A stretch of 64,000 nt of DNA from JADKIH01 sp031427625. GTDB taxonomy: Bacteria > Bacteroidota > Bacteroidia > AKYH767-A > 2013-40CM-41-45. Below, piece after piece: positions 9,353 to 18,188 of the stretch. Each line of letters starts with the position of its first letter. Positions within the stretch are counted from its first letter, which is position 1. The notes below the pieces were generated by a model. The model saw only the letters and a program-made list of their open reading frames with translations, was not told the DNA's origin and did no database searches. The stretch is from the NCBI GenBank assembly GCA_031427625.1, contig JANPNV010000071.1, forward strand, positions 43,167 through 107,166. Direction: 5' to 3'. Both the position numbers and the translations under genes were made by a program.

Positions 9353-10312
9353 TTATTTTTTTACTGATACAAATGAAGAATCGAATGTCACATGATAGAT
9401 TGCTGCCTTTTCTGGATTGTATACCTTACGTCTGTACTTTACAATTTCAGGAAAAAGTCCGTCAACGGTTTTGTTCTGTAGGAATAGTGCGGCTTGTTTC
9501 CCAGACTGATAACCCCATTGATACATATCAGCACCGAAGGCTGCCAATGCTCCCCGTTTCACGAGTCCTTCCTCACTGGTAAACACAGGAACATTTTGTT
9601 TATCACAGCTATTTACAATTATTTCCATCGAGGCAAATACAACATTGTCCGGTAATGCAAAAAAAGCATCGATCTTTTTGTTAAGCAATGATTGTACAAC
9701 TAGTTGTGTTTCGCTTGAACTGTTTACAGGCATTGCAATCAGATCGAATCCGAGAGAAGCACATTCATTTGTAATTTCATTTAATGCGTCCACTGACTGT
9801 GGTTCGCTTTGATTATAGATTGTACCGATCTTTTTTGCTGATGGAAAGATTTTTCGAATGAGTGCGATTGAAGTATCAATGTAATCAAGCGTTTCATATA
9901 CTCCGAATAAATTACCCGGTGCTTTACCATTCTTATCGGTAAGTCCGGCAAGATCAGGTCGTGGAGAGACCATCATAAAAACAGGAACAGTTTTCGATTT
10001 CTGGATAGCAGTTATTGTGGAAAGTGTTGGATTGGTTGCAATCAGGTCAGGATTTTTGGAGAGGATATAATCGCATGATTGAATTAATGCAGGCTGATCG
10101 CCTTGTGCATTTCTGTAAATGACTTCAATGTTTTTTTTGTTCTCATCAAAACCTTCTGCCTTTAAGGCATCAAAAAAACCGGTCTTTGCCTGTTCAAGAG
10201 TTTCATCCTGCAACAAATCTAAAAAACCGATAACAGGAATTGTTTTTTTTTCAGGTTGAGAACAGGAAGCAAGAAAAACTAGAGAGAAAAGAAAGAGTAT
10301 TCGGAAATTCAA
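9353..10312 (-). CDS. ABC transporter substrate-binding lipoprotein (ABC_sub_bind family)
   Basis: A 319-aa lipoprotein. The signal peptide ends in a lipobox (L-A-S-C, Cys17), so it is anchored by lipid. The mature part has the two-lobed type I periplasmic-binding fold: IPVIGFLDLLQDETLEQAK starts lobe one and SAKKIGTIYNQSEPQSVD starts lobe two, followed by PVFTSEEGLVKRGALAAFGA, a well-kept stretch in the ABC_sub_bind family (TrpX-like). It belongs with the permease and ATPase downstream. The ligand is unknown; family relatives bind aromatic amino acids. Confidence 0.88.
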   Translation of the reverse strand: MNFRILFLFSLVFLASCSQPEKKTIPVIGFLDLLQDETLEQAKTGFFDALKAEGFDENKKNIEVIYRNAQGDQPALIQSCDYILSKNPDLIATNPTLSTITAIQKSKTVPVFMMVSPRPDLAGLTDKNGKAPGNLFGVYETLDYIDTSIALIRKIFPSAKKIGTIYNQSEPQSVDALNEITNECASLGFDLIAMPVNSSSETQLVVQSLLNKKIDAFFALPDNVVFASMEIIVNSCDKQNVPVFTSEEGLVKRGALAAFGADMYQWGYQSGKQAALFLQNKTVDGLFPEIVKYRRKVYNPEKAAIYHVTFDSSFVSVKK

Positions 10313-10337
10313 CTTGAAAATATTAAATAAAATTTAT

Positions 10338-10358
10338 TTACTTCTTACTTCTAACTTC
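10338..10358 (+). repeat. Short heptanucleotide tract (3 units) after the ygcG-like gene
   Basis: Three 7-bp units lie in phase, TTACTTC, TTACTTC and TAACTTC (minus strand GAAGTAA, GAAGTAA, GAAGTTA). They begin 2 nt beyond the stop codon of the TPM/glycine-rich gene (stop at 10361-10363) on its 3' side. Only three units, so chance is possible alone; the match in period and position with the murB array is what makes it notable. Confidence 0.45.
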
Positions 10359-10360
10359 CA

Positions 10361-11149
10361 TCACCAACTCCCACCAGCGCCACCGCCTCCAGATCCTCCT
10401 CCGCCAAAACCACCAAAGCCACCACCACCAAAACCGCTTCCACCAAAACCGCTTCCACCGGAGAAGTTCCCCCACGATCCTCTGTTTTTATTTGCTGCCG
10501 CATTTAACAAGGCCCAAGCAGCCCAAAAGGCAATATGATTTCTTTTTGCATACCTGCTTACTTTTCCGAATCTGGAAATAATAACGATGAATATGATAAG
10601 TAAGAACATCAGGAAAGGAAAAAATACCGGTTTTTGAGGTTTTTGTTTCATATAATCCTCAGCGGTAAACTCTCCTTTCACCAACGACATAATCGAATTA
10701 GTTGCATTATCCAGTCCTCCGTAATAGTCGTATCGCCGGAAAGCAGGTACGATATCATTTTCGACAATTCTTTTGGCAAGTGCATCGGGTAAAACACCTT
10801 CGATTCCATAGCCTGTGGTAATCCATACTTTATGATCGTCTACTGCTACCAGAATTAGTATTCCATTATTTTTTGAGGCCTGCCCGATTTTCCATTGATT
10901 AAATAATTGAACGGAGTAATCGGCGATTTCATAATTCCCTGTTGAACGCATGAGGACAACAGCAATCTGCGTAGAAGTAGAGTCATTAAAGGCGACCAGT
11001 TTATTTTCAAGTGCTGATTTTTGTCCTGCGTCGAGGGTTCCGGTAAAATCGGTGACAAGAGTATTTGCGCGTGATGGAAAATCCTCTGCATGAAGAACAG
11101 GGGCGAGGACAATAAATAAGCAAATGAAAATATTTTTTAAACGAACCAT
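10361..11149 (-). CDS. TPM-domain protein with glycine-rich tail (YgcG-like)
   Basis: A 262-aa protein: signal peptide (1-21), a TPM domain (about 30-150; note TGTLDAGQKSALENKL and WITTGYGIEGVLPDALAKRI), one membrane helix at about 172-192, and a tail of about 40 residues made almost only of glycine, serine and phenylalanine ending in GGAGGSW. This is the YgcG layout. TPM proteins are linked in the literature to photosystem II repair in plants and to membrane stress functions in bacteria; the biochemical role is unclear. It is the last of a lemA-TPM-TPM set, a grouping often seen in bacteria. The glycine-rich tail probably makes a flexible or aggregating segment. Confidence 0.87.
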   Translation of the reverse strand: MVRLKNIFICLFIVLAPVLHAEDFPSRANTLVTDFTGTLDAGQKSALENKLVAFNDSTSTQIAVVLMRSTGNYEIADYSVQLFNQWKIGQASKNNGILILVAVDDHKVWITTGYGIEGVLPDALAKRIVENDIVPAFRRYDYYGGLDNATNSIMSLVKGEFTAEDYMKQKPQKPVFFPFLMFLLIIFIVIISRFGKVSRYAKRNHIAFWAAWALLNAAANKNRGSWGNFSGGSGFGGSGFGGGGFGGFGGGGSGGGGAGGSW

Positions 11150-11222
11150 GTATGATTGCTGAGCGCTGGTTATTTTTTCTAATTAGGATACAGGTTAGTT
11201 ACGTATCATCAATTCAATAAAA

Positions 11223-11657
11223 CTATCTGAATACAATGTCGTCAGATAGTTCATTTGCGTCTTCCGAATGATAAGGGAAATTAGATTTCAAAGCATCTCC
11301 TGCCATAGTGATTCCAATGGTAAGGCCTTTAAGAAAATTTCCTTCTGTAAAATAATTCTGCATCTCATGTTTTATCGCATGCCAAAAATCTTTATCAACT
11401 TTTTCGTTGATCCCGCTATCACCGATAATTGCAAATTGTCTGGATTCCATTGCCAGATAAAACAGTACGCCATTCCTGAGTTTTGTTTTATGCATTTCAA
11501 GTTCAGTAAAAATGAATGCAGCTCGATCGAGAACATTCTCTCCGCAACTGTCTTCAATAAACAAACGGATTTCGCCTGAGGTATTTTTTTCGGCATCTTT
11601 AATAGCCGAAACAATTTCCAGGCGGTCACTTTCTTTAAAGCTATCAGAAGCAGCCAT
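11223..11657 (-). CDS. TPM-domain protein without signal peptide
   Basis: A 144-aa protein consisting of little more than a TPM domain: it starts with a charged helix (residues 5-25), then SGEIRLFIEDSCGENVLDRA and the later GVLFYLAMESRQFAIIGDSG, both typical of the domain. There is no signal peptide and no membrane helix, so it should be cytoplasmic, unlike the glycine-rich TPM protein next door. It begins 12 nt after lemA and is followed after 73 nt by the ygcG-like gene; the three are surely one operon. Function unknown. Confidence 0.85.
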   Translation of the reverse strand: MAASDSFKESDRLEIVSAIKDAEKNTSGEIRLFIEDSCGENVLDRAAFIFTELEMHKTKLRNGVLFYLAMESRQFAIIGDSGINEKVDKDFWHAIKHEMQNYFTEGNFLKGLTIGITMAGDALKSNFPYHSEDANELSDDIVFR

Positions 11658-11669
11658 TAGTTTATTTCA

Positions 11670-12245
11670 TCAGAATTTTACAGACGGAACTTTTTCTGAG
11701 CCTTTATCTGACTCAAAATACGGGCGATCTTTGAATCCGAAAACACTTGCGATAATAACTCGTGGGAATTTGGCACGGGAAGCATTATAAGATTGCGCCG
11801 CTTCATTGTATTGTCTGCGTGCTTCGTTAATTCTGTTTTCTGTTCCTTCAAGTTGAGACTGCAGTTCTTTGAAGTTGCCTACTGCCTGAAGCTGAGGATA
11901 GTTTTCAGCAACGGCCAGCAATCTGCTTAATGCTCCGCCAACCTGGGCCTGCGCTTGCTGGTATTCCTGTAATTTTTCCGGTGTCATATTCGAAGGATCG
12001 ATACGTATGCTTGTGGCTTTTGATCGTGCCTCCATAACTGCTTCAAGCGTCGACTTTTCGAAATCGGCTGCTCCTTTTACAGTGCTCACAAGATTTGGAA
12101 TAAGATCAGCGCGTCGTTGGTATTGGGCCTCTACATTTGCCCAGGCTTTGTTTACTGTTTCACGTGAGCCAACGAGACCATTATATCCTGAAATGAGAAA
12201 TAGTACAATGACACCAAGTACAATCCAGATTGTGTATTTTTTCAT
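11670..12245 (-). CDS. lemA: LemA family protein
   Basis: A 191-aa protein with one N-terminal membrane helix (about 5-22) and a helical bundle outside, the usual LemA size. Family hallmarks are NKAWANVEAQYQRRADLIPN, then LVSTVKGAADFEK and, late, ARRQYNEAAQSYNASRAKFP. LemA proteins have no proven biochemical role; they are often beside TPM/YgcG genes, as here. The gene lies 50 nt after a small membrane protein gene and 12 nt before a TPM gene, so all are probably one transcript. Confidence 0.93.
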   Translation of the reverse strand: MKKYTIWIVLGVIVLFLISGYNGLVGSRETVNKAWANVEAQYQRRADLIPNLVSTVKGAADFEKSTLEAVMEARSKATSIRIDPSNMTPEKLQEYQQAQAQVGGALSRLLAVAENYPQLQAVGNFKELQSQLEGTENRINEARRQYNEAAQSYNASRAKFPRVIIASVFGFKDRPYFESDKGSEKVPSVKF

Positions 12246-12295
12246 AGTTAATTATTTGGTTAGATATTTAAAGACGGATTTATGGATAAAGTATT

Positions 12296-12790
12296 TTAAG
12301 AGACAGTTAATTCCCGTAGAATTTTTTCGAGCTCAACCGGTTTTTGAGTTCCTATTCTGTAAGTAGATCCTTCATTTGGTGTTATCTCGACAGCATCAGT
12401 CCCTCCTGTATAGAAACGTATCAGACCTTTGAAATGAAGATTAAAGACAGGATTGTTAAAATGATATTGACTGTATGGCTTGCGTTCAATTTTTCTGATG
12501 TTGGTCAGATCGATTTTAACTTTGCGTGTTGTCCATAACCCATTAATTTCAATATAAGTTTTATATACTCTGATCTTCATATGTAAAACGAACAATAACA
12601 ATATGCTTATCACAATAATAATCACTCCAAGCAGAAAGAAAAGATCGCCGTTACGGTCGTTATGAACTTTCCACCAGTATAATCCAAAACAAAATAAGGC
12701 AAGCGATAACCGGCGCAACATACTCAGTCTATTGTACCCGAGATATTGCTTTTCTTCAAAAATAGGTTGTCCGGATTTCTCAGATTGCAT
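12296..12790 (-). CDS. Small membrane protein, possibly bacterial PH-like
   Basis: A 164-aa protein with two close membrane helices (about 28-42 and 49-70) followed by a mostly beta-strand domain (about 71-164). The layout, two helices then a small beta domain containing K-I-D-L-T-N-I-R-K-I-E, resembles bacterial PH-like (bPH2/DUF304-type) membrane proteins, but I cannot be certain from sequence alone. It precedes lemA by 50 nt in the same orientation and may work with the LemA/TPM set. No catalytic motif is visible. Confidence 0.6.
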   Translation of the reverse strand: MQSEKSGQPIFEEKQYLGYNRLSMLRRLSLALFCFGLYWWKVHNDRNGDLFFLLGVIIIVISILLLFVLHMKIRVYKTYIEINGLWTTRKVKIDLTNIRKIERKPYSQYHFNNPVFNLHFKGLIRFYTGGTDAVEITPNEGSTYRIGTQKPVELEKILRELTVS

Positions 12791-12839
12791 TTTATTTCTG
12801 TTTAATCAGTTCAGCTTAATAGTCGAATAACATTCAAAA

Positions 12840-14183
12840 TTAGTTGGCGATTGCAATTCGTAGTGTTTTTTTGGTCGATGAAGTTATTTTAAAACGCTCA
12901 TCAATCCGATGCCCCAATATACAGACAATGTCATTACCTGACAAGAGCAACAATGTATTATCTTTTTCAAATCGGTTCATTTTTACGTCTGTAAAAAAAT
13001 CACTAATCTTCTTTTTCCCTTTCATACCAAGCGGATGGAAGGCATCACCCGATTTCCAAGGTCTGATTTTGAGGGGTAAAATAATACTTTCGGCATCTAC
13101 CCATTGGATACCCGGTTCCCCGACCTGCCATTTTTTGTTTAAGGTATCTTCTTCGATGGAAATGGAGCAGGAGTTATAAGTAATTTTCGCCGGTAATGAA
13201 TCGATTGTAAATGAATTATTCTCTTTATATCGCTTTCTTTTAATGATCACAAATTCCCTGTCTCGAAGCAAATCAAAATCTCCTGAATGAAAAATCTTTC
13301 CCGGCGTTTTTACCGAAAGCAATTTATCGCAGTCAATTTTTGTTATGTCATAGGTGTAAAGCAAATACGATAAAAATAAAGCTGCATTATCTTCGGCCGG
13401 AATTTTTGAAAGCGGCAATAGAATATCCCCTTCTTTATCGAATGTGATATTTAAATCTTTCCAGGCATTCATTTTTTCAGACATCAACCTGTCGATAACA
13501 CGATTTTGCGCCATAATTGCTAACGTGTTTTCCTCAAAAGCACTATCGGTTTGCATTAATTCCGGAATGAGGTGATGTCGTATCCTGTTTCTCAGATATT
13601 TATCGGATTCATTCGAAGAGTCTTCTCTGAAAATTATTTTATGCTTGCCGGCATATTCTTCAAGATGGTTTCGCCTTGCAAAAAGTAAAGGCCTGATAAT
13701 ATTTCCATTTATTACCGGAATTCCTCTTAAGCCTCTTGGTCCTGAGTTCCGAAACAGATTGATAAAAAATGTTTCAATGGAATCATTCAGATGATGAGCT
13801 GTCGAAATTTTTGAATACCCATATTTTGTTGCAATCTCCTCGAAAAATTCATACCGCAGTTTACGGGCCGCCTCCTGAATGGAAATATGATTTTCCCGTG
13901 CATAATTTTCAGTATCGAATTTTCTCGTATAAAATGGTCTTGTAATTGTTTCCGACAACTCTCTGGTAAATATTTCGTCTTTATCGGATTCATTTCCACG
14001 AAGGCTGAAGTTACAATGGGCTATTCCGAAATCAAATCTCGTCTGATTAAATAAATTAGTCATTACAACTGAATCAAGTCCACCGCTGACTGCAAGCAAT
14101 ATCTTTTCATCGCCGGCAATTAGTTTTTCCGCTTCGATAAATTCAAGAAACCGTTTCAGCAGTGAATCTGGAAGGGAAGACAT
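12840..14183 (-). CDS. tilS: tRNA(Ile)-lysidine synthetase
   Basis: A 447-aa N-type ATP pyrophosphatase. The PP-loop SGGLDS is at residues 33-38; the following GIAHCNFSLRGNESDKDE and STAHHLNDSIETFFINLFR segments are hallmarks of TilS, and GLRGIPVINGNIIRPLL contributes to the active site. The C-terminal part (about 340-447) is the tRNA-binding domain with KIRPWKSGDAFHPLGMKGKK. The enzyme changes C34 of the AUA-reading tRNA-Ile to lysidine, which is essential in nearly all bacteria. It follows pabB by 48 nt. Confidence 0.95.
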   Translation of the reverse strand: MSSLPDSLLKRFLEFIEAEKLIAGDEKILLAVSGGLDSVVMTNLFNQTRFDFGIAHCNFSLRGNESDKDEIFTRELSETITRPFYTRKFDTENYARENHISIQEAARKLRYEFFEEIATKYGYSKISTAHHLNDSIETFFINLFRNSGPRGLRGIPVINGNIIRPLLFARRNHLEEYAGKHKIIFREDSSNESDKYLRNRIRHHLIPELMQTDSAFEENTLAIMAQNRVIDRLMSEKMNAWKDLNITFDKEGDILLPLSKIPAEDNAALFLSYLLYTYDITKIDCDKLLSVKTPGKIFHSGDFDLLRDREFVIIKRKRYKENNSFTIDSLPAKITYNSCSISIEEDTLNKKWQVGEPGIQWVDAESIILPLKIRPWKSGDAFHPLGMKGKKKISDFFTDVKMNRFEKDNTLLLLSGNDIVCILGHRIDERFKITSSTKKTLRIAIAN

Positions 14184-14231
14184 GACCTGGCCATTTAAAT
14201 TTTATGAGTGACACAAAGGTCGTAAAGTTAT

Positions 14232-15560
14232 TTACTTCTTCATCAATACTCTTTTCATTCCTTCAACTTTTAAAAGACATTCCTGGTATTCTTTCTCAGC
14301 ATCTGAGCTAGCCGTAATGGCGCTTCCGGCCATAAATGATAGGTAATGTGTTTGACTATTGTAAAGGACGCTTCGAATAATGACATTAAAATCGAAGTTG
14401 CCGTCAGGGCTGATATATCCGACTGCACCTGAATAGATTCCCCTTTTTGTGTCTTCAAAAAATTCAATCAACTCCATTGCCCTGATCTTAGGAGCGCCTG
14501 TCATCGATCCCATAGGAAAAGATTTTCGGATTACCTCTGTAAAATGAATATCCGTGTCGATTTCTGATGTTACTGTAGATGCCATATGATGCAGGTGAGT
14601 GAAACTTTTTATACCGAAAAGTTCTTCTACTGTTACACTTCCTTTTGCTGCCGTTCGGGATAGGTCATTTCTGACAAGGTCGACTATCATCACATTTTCC
14701 GATTGTTCTTTTTTGTCATTTCTCAAAGCTTCCATGATTTGTTCATCTTCTGATTTATTGGAACTTCGTCTTGCCGTACCTTTTATAGGTTGAGAAATTA
14801 TTTTAGTCCCTCTTTTAGCCAGATATCTTTCCGGACTAGCGCTCATCAGGTAGTGTATTCCACAATTCATATATGCGCTGAATGGCATTGGTGACAGGTG
14901 ATTTAATTTGCTGTAAACGGAAGCTGGCTTAATGTAAGCATCGGGCGAATAAAACTCAATGCAATAATTCATTTCATAGATGTCGCCACGTTTGATATGT
15001 GTTTTTATCTTTTCAACGTTTTCAATATATTTAGTATGATTTATTCGCTGATGTATTTCCGGAACAATTTCTGATTCTGTCAATAATTTTTCATCATTGA
15101 GTTCCTTCAGCATTTTCTTGACTGAATCTTCGGAATCATTTTTCCCTGAATAATACGCTGTCAATTTATCACCCTTAATAGCTAACACAAATCTTGGCCG
15201 GAAAAAGAAATAATCGCCGGCGTTTATTCCATCCATGTTAGCCGATGAAAGCTTCTCTACCTGATTCTTTAAGTCATAAGCCAGGTATCCAAAAATCCAG
15301 TCTCCGCTAGCTTCATGCATCGTCCTGATCGAATTAAAAATATTATTTCCGGTTGATATATTCTCAATACTTCCGGCTGCAATCAGCAAGTCGAACGCAG
15401 AATATTCATCATTAAAAGTTTGATTTGTTTTATTGCTGTTCAGGAGGACAAAAGGATTGAATTGTTCACTCCATGCCATAATTTTTTCTAGCGAAATATT
15501 TGCTGCTGATGTCTCGACGATTTCGCGGGAGTTCATTTCACCAGGCATATTGCGATTCAT
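14232..15560 (-). CDS. pabB: Aminodeoxychorismate synthase component I (PabB)
   Basis: Chorismate-binding enzyme of folate (p-aminobenzoate) synthesis. The PIKGT motif (lysine in place of the alanine found in anthranilate synthase) points to PabB instead of TrpE. Other chorismate-fold signatures are VMIVDLVRNDLSR, FPMGSMTGAPKIRAMELI and GIYSGAVGY. I chose the ATG at 15560, because it overlaps the hemH stop as ATGA, giving 442 aa; a longer in-frame ATG at 15593 would add 11 residues and overlap hemH by 37 nt. The amidotransferase partner (PabA) is not in this window. Confidence 0.9.
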   Translation of the reverse strand: MNRNMPGEMNSREIVETSAANISLEKIMAWSEQFNPFVLLNSNKTNQTFNDEYSAFDLLIAAGSIENISTGNNIFNSIRTMHEASGDWIFGYLAYDLKNQVEKLSSANMDGINAGDYFFFRPRFVLAIKGDKLTAYYSGKNDSEDSVKKMLKELNDEKLLTESEIVPEIHQRINHTKYIENVEKIKTHIKRGDIYEMNYCIEFYSPDAYIKPASVYSKLNHLSPMPFSAYMNCGIHYLMSASPERYLAKRGTKIISQPIKGTARRSSNKSEDEQIMEALRNDKKEQSENVMIVDLVRNDLSRTAAKGSVTVEELFGIKSFTHLHHMASTVTSEIDTDIHFTEVIRKSFPMGSMTGAPKIRAMELIEFFEDTKRGIYSGAVGYISPDGNFDFNVIIRSVLYNSQTHYLSFMAGSAITASSDAEKEYQECLLKVEGMKRVLMKK

Positions 15561-16564
15561 CGCATCAGAATTTGTTTCATGGCTCTTATCCATCGTGGCG
15601 AGTCGTTCAAGCTTTCAACCATTTCTATTTTTTCGCCACCATATTTCTTAAATAGTTCATCGTACTCTACTCGAATTTCATAAAGTGTTTCGAGGCAATC
15701 GCTGACAAAAGCAGGTGCAAAGATTAACAATTTTTTATCTCCTGATTTTGCACGTTCGATAATAACTTTATCTGAATAAGGCTTAATCCAGGGATCCTTT
15801 CCCAGGCGTGATTGAAAGCAAATGGTGTATTTTTCTTCGGAAATATTCAGTCGTTCTGCAATGAGTCTGGCTGTCGAATGACATTGAGCCCGGTAACAGG
15901 AATAATTTTTTTCATTCAGTGATGCGCAGCAGTCGCCTTTCAGACAATGATTATTACAATCGGCTTTTAGTATTTGCCGTTCAGGTAGTCCATGAAAGCT
16001 GAAGAGAATATGATCATATGCGGCATGATTGTATTTTTTTCCGCATTCGACAAAAGATTCAATAAATCCTTCATCGTTGCAAAAATTACCTATGAATTCT
16101 ATTTCAGGAATAACTTCCCAACGGCTTACAATTTTCATTATTTTTTCCTGCACTGATCCTGTCGATGCCGATGCATATTGAGGAAACAATGGAAAAATTT
16201 TTATTTTTTTATAGATCGGATTTTTGAATTTTTCAAGAGCGCTATCAATCGACGGACTTTGATAACGCATAGCCAACTGTACATCAAAGCTTTTTCCAAG
16301 GCTTTCCTGAAGTGATTCTTTTTGTTTGATACTGTAATACAAAAGTGGAGAACTGCCATCTTCTCTCCATATTTCTTTATAGAGGGCTGCTGATTTTGGA
16401 GAGCGAAAAGGGACGATGATAAGATTCACAAGCAAGAATCTTGAAATCGCCGGTATGTCAATTACACGCGGATCGTTTAAAAATTCTCTTAGATATTTCC
16501 GTACATCTGAAACTGATGGGCTATCGGGTGTTCCAAGATTAACTAAAAGCACTCCTGTCTTCAT
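15557..16564 (-). CDS. hemH: Ferrochelatase, with a cysteine-rich segment likely to bind an Fe-S cluster
   Basis: A 335-aa ferrochelatase that inserts iron into protoporphyrin IX at the last step of haem synthesis. It shows the family start GVLLVNLGTPDSP, the metal-site His191 (FSFHGLPER) and the late acidic motif FVSDCLETLYEI. Between 203 and 228, straight after the catalytic histidine, lie six cysteines (203, 207, 212, 213, 223, 228), spaced C-x3-C-x4-CC-x9-C-x4-C. A class of bacterial ferrochelatases with an internal cysteine-bearing insertion holds a [2Fe-2S] cluster (shown for Myxococcus-type enzymes), and this fits it. The gene follows lpd by 30 nt and overlaps pabB. Confidence 0.93.
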   Translation of the reverse strand: MKTGVLLVNLGTPDSPSVSDVRKYLREFLNDPRVIDIPAISRFLLVNLIIVPFRSPKSAALYKEIWREDGSSPLLYYSIKQKESLQESLGKSFDVQLAMRYQSPSIDSALEKFKNPIYKKIKIFPLFPQYASASTGSVQEKIMKIVSRWEVIPEIEFIGNFCNDEGFIESFVECGKKYNHAAYDHILFSFHGLPERQILKADCNNHCLKGDCCASLNEKNYSCYRAQCHSTARLIAERLNISEEKYTICFQSRLGKDPWIKPYSDKVIIERAKSGDKKLLIFAPAFVSDCLETLYEIRVEYDELFKKYGGEKIEMVESLNDSPRWIRAMKQILMR

Positions 16565-16594
16565 AATTTGTAGTGGAAATAATATCGAAGATAA

Positions 16595-17992
16595 TTAAAT
16601 GTGTATTGCTCTGTTACCAGTTGCTGCCAGGCATGCCTCTTTGAATGCCTCCGTATAGGTAGGATGTGCATGGCTCATGCGGGCAATATCTTCTGCTGAA
16701 GCCCGATATTCCATTGCAACAACTGCTTCAGCAATCATATCTGCAGCGCGAGGTCCTATCATATGAACACCAAGAATTTCATCTGTAGTTTTATCAGAGA
16801 GTACTTTAACAAAGCCATCAGTATCCATACTTGCTCTGGCTCTGCCGCTGGCTTTGAATGGAAAATTTCCTGAGTTGTATGATATCTTTTTTTCTTTCAG
16901 TTCCTCTTCGGTGTATCCGACTGCAGCAACTTCAGGCCATGTGTATACGACACCCGGAATCAACAGGTAATTGATATGTGGTTTTTGTCCACTGATAATT
17001 TCCGCAACAAATATTCCCTCTTCCTCTGCTTTATGAGCGAGCATAGGACCTTTAACTACATCACCGATTGCATAAATTCCATTGACAACAGTCTGTAATT
17101 TTTCATTCACAGGAATCCGTCCTTTCTCATCAGTCTTAATGCCTGCTTTTTCGAGATTCAGGTTTTCTGTATAGGGACTTCTTCCTGTGCTAACAAGACA
17201 ATAATCGCCTTCGAAGGAAACCTTCTTTCCATTTTCATCCTCTGCTTCAACTTTCACCATTTTCCCATCTGATTTAGCTGAAATCACTTTATGTTTCAGA
17301 AAAAATTCAAATCCGGTTTTTTGTAAAACCTTTTGAAGCTCTTTGCCCAATGAACGATCCATGGTACCGATAATTGAATCGGTAAATTCCAAAACAGATA
17401 CTTTAGAACCAAGTCGTGCATATACAGAACCTAATTCGAGGCCGATTACTCCGCCGCCTATTATGACAATATGTTTCGGAATCTCTGTAAGTGCTAATGC
17501 TTCAGTGGAGGTAATTATTCTCTTCTTGTCGTTTTGAATTCCTTTTAACACGGATGGCTTGGAACCCGTTGCGATGATGACATTTTTTGTATTGATTTCA
17601 GTTTTTTTTTCACCATCAATTGAAATACTGTTTGCATTGATGAAGGAGGCTGTACCCGTAAAAACATCGATTTTATTTTTCTTCATCAGATAAGTAATTC
17701 CATCTGAGTTTTGCTTGACGACCGTTTCCCTTCGCAACATCATTTGCTTCAGATTTACCTGTATGTCTTTCACATCAATTCCGTGAGTCTTGAAATTATG
17801 CGTTGCATTATAATAATGTTCGGAAGAATCAAGCAGGGCTTTGGAGGGTATACATCCTACGTTTAGACAGGTGCCACCGAGATTGTTATATTTTTCGATG
17901 ATGGCTGTTTTCATTCCAAGCTGCGCGCATCGGATGGCTGCAACATAACCACCGGGTCCGGAGCCGATTATGGTAACATCGTATGTATTCAT
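16595..17992 (-). CDS. lpdA: Dihydrolipoyl dehydrogenase (E3)
   Basis: A 465-aa flavoprotein disulfide reductase. The N-terminal FAD site is GSGPGGYVAAIRCAQLG; the redox disulfide is in GGTCLNVGCIPSKAL; the NAD-binding motif is GGGVIGLELGSVYARLGS; the second FAD motif is GIYAIGDV; and the C-terminal His-Glu pair is in HAHPTYTEAFKEA. It reoxidises the lipoyl groups of pyruvate, 2-oxoglutarate or branched-chain ketoacid dehydrogenase and of the glycine cleavage system; no E1 or E2 gene is nearby, so its complexes are elsewhere. A TAAATTTG -7 box lies upstream at 18030-18037. Confidence 0.96.
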   Translation of the reverse strand: MNTYDVTIIGSGPGGYVAAIRCAQLGMKTAIIEKYNNLGGTCLNVGCIPSKALLDSSEHYYNATHNFKTHGIDVKDIQVNLKQMMLRRETVVKQNSDGITYLMKKNKIDVFTGTASFINANSISIDGEKKTEINTKNVIIATGSKPSVLKGIQNDKKRIITSTEALALTEIPKHIVIIGGGVIGLELGSVYARLGSKVSVLEFTDSIIGTMDRSLGKELQKVLQKTGFEFFLKHKVISAKSDGKMVKVEAEDENGKKVSFEGDYCLVSTGRSPYTENLNLEKAGIKTDEKGRIPVNEKLQTVVNGIYAIGDVVKGPMLAHKAEEEGIFVAEIISGQKPHINYLLIPGVVYTWPEVAAVGYTEEELKEKKISYNSGNFPFKASGRARASMDTDGFVKVLSDKTTDEILGVHMIGPRAADMIAEAVVAMEYRASAEDIARMSHAHPTYTEAFKEACLAATGNRAIHI

Positions 17993-18029
17993 GAATATGC
18001 TTTAATAACTGTTTGTATTAGAAGGGTCG

Positions 18030-18037
18030 CAAATTTA
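18030..18037 (-). promoter_or_regulatory. Promoter -7 box before lpdA
   Basis: Minus strand TAAATTTG, a perfect TAnnTTTG match, 38 nt before the ATG at 17992. I see no matching TTTG/TTG at the usual spacing, so confidence is limited. Confidence 0.45.
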
Positions 18038-18188
18038 GACAATACTCTTTAAATAAAACGCAGAGTCAGAAGGAGTAATTATTGAAGTTTTCAGAAAGAG
18101 GAAACTTATCGTTTCAGACAGGAAATAGAAGAAATTCGCAACGCAGATAGGAGCATCGGTGTAAAATAACTGAAGCAGTTTATTGTGA

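Noticed and set aside
10314..10538. Proline-rich plus-strand ORF (P-P-P-D-P runs)
   Set aside because: It is the antisense image of the glycine-rich tail of the TPM protein; the real gene is on the minus strand.
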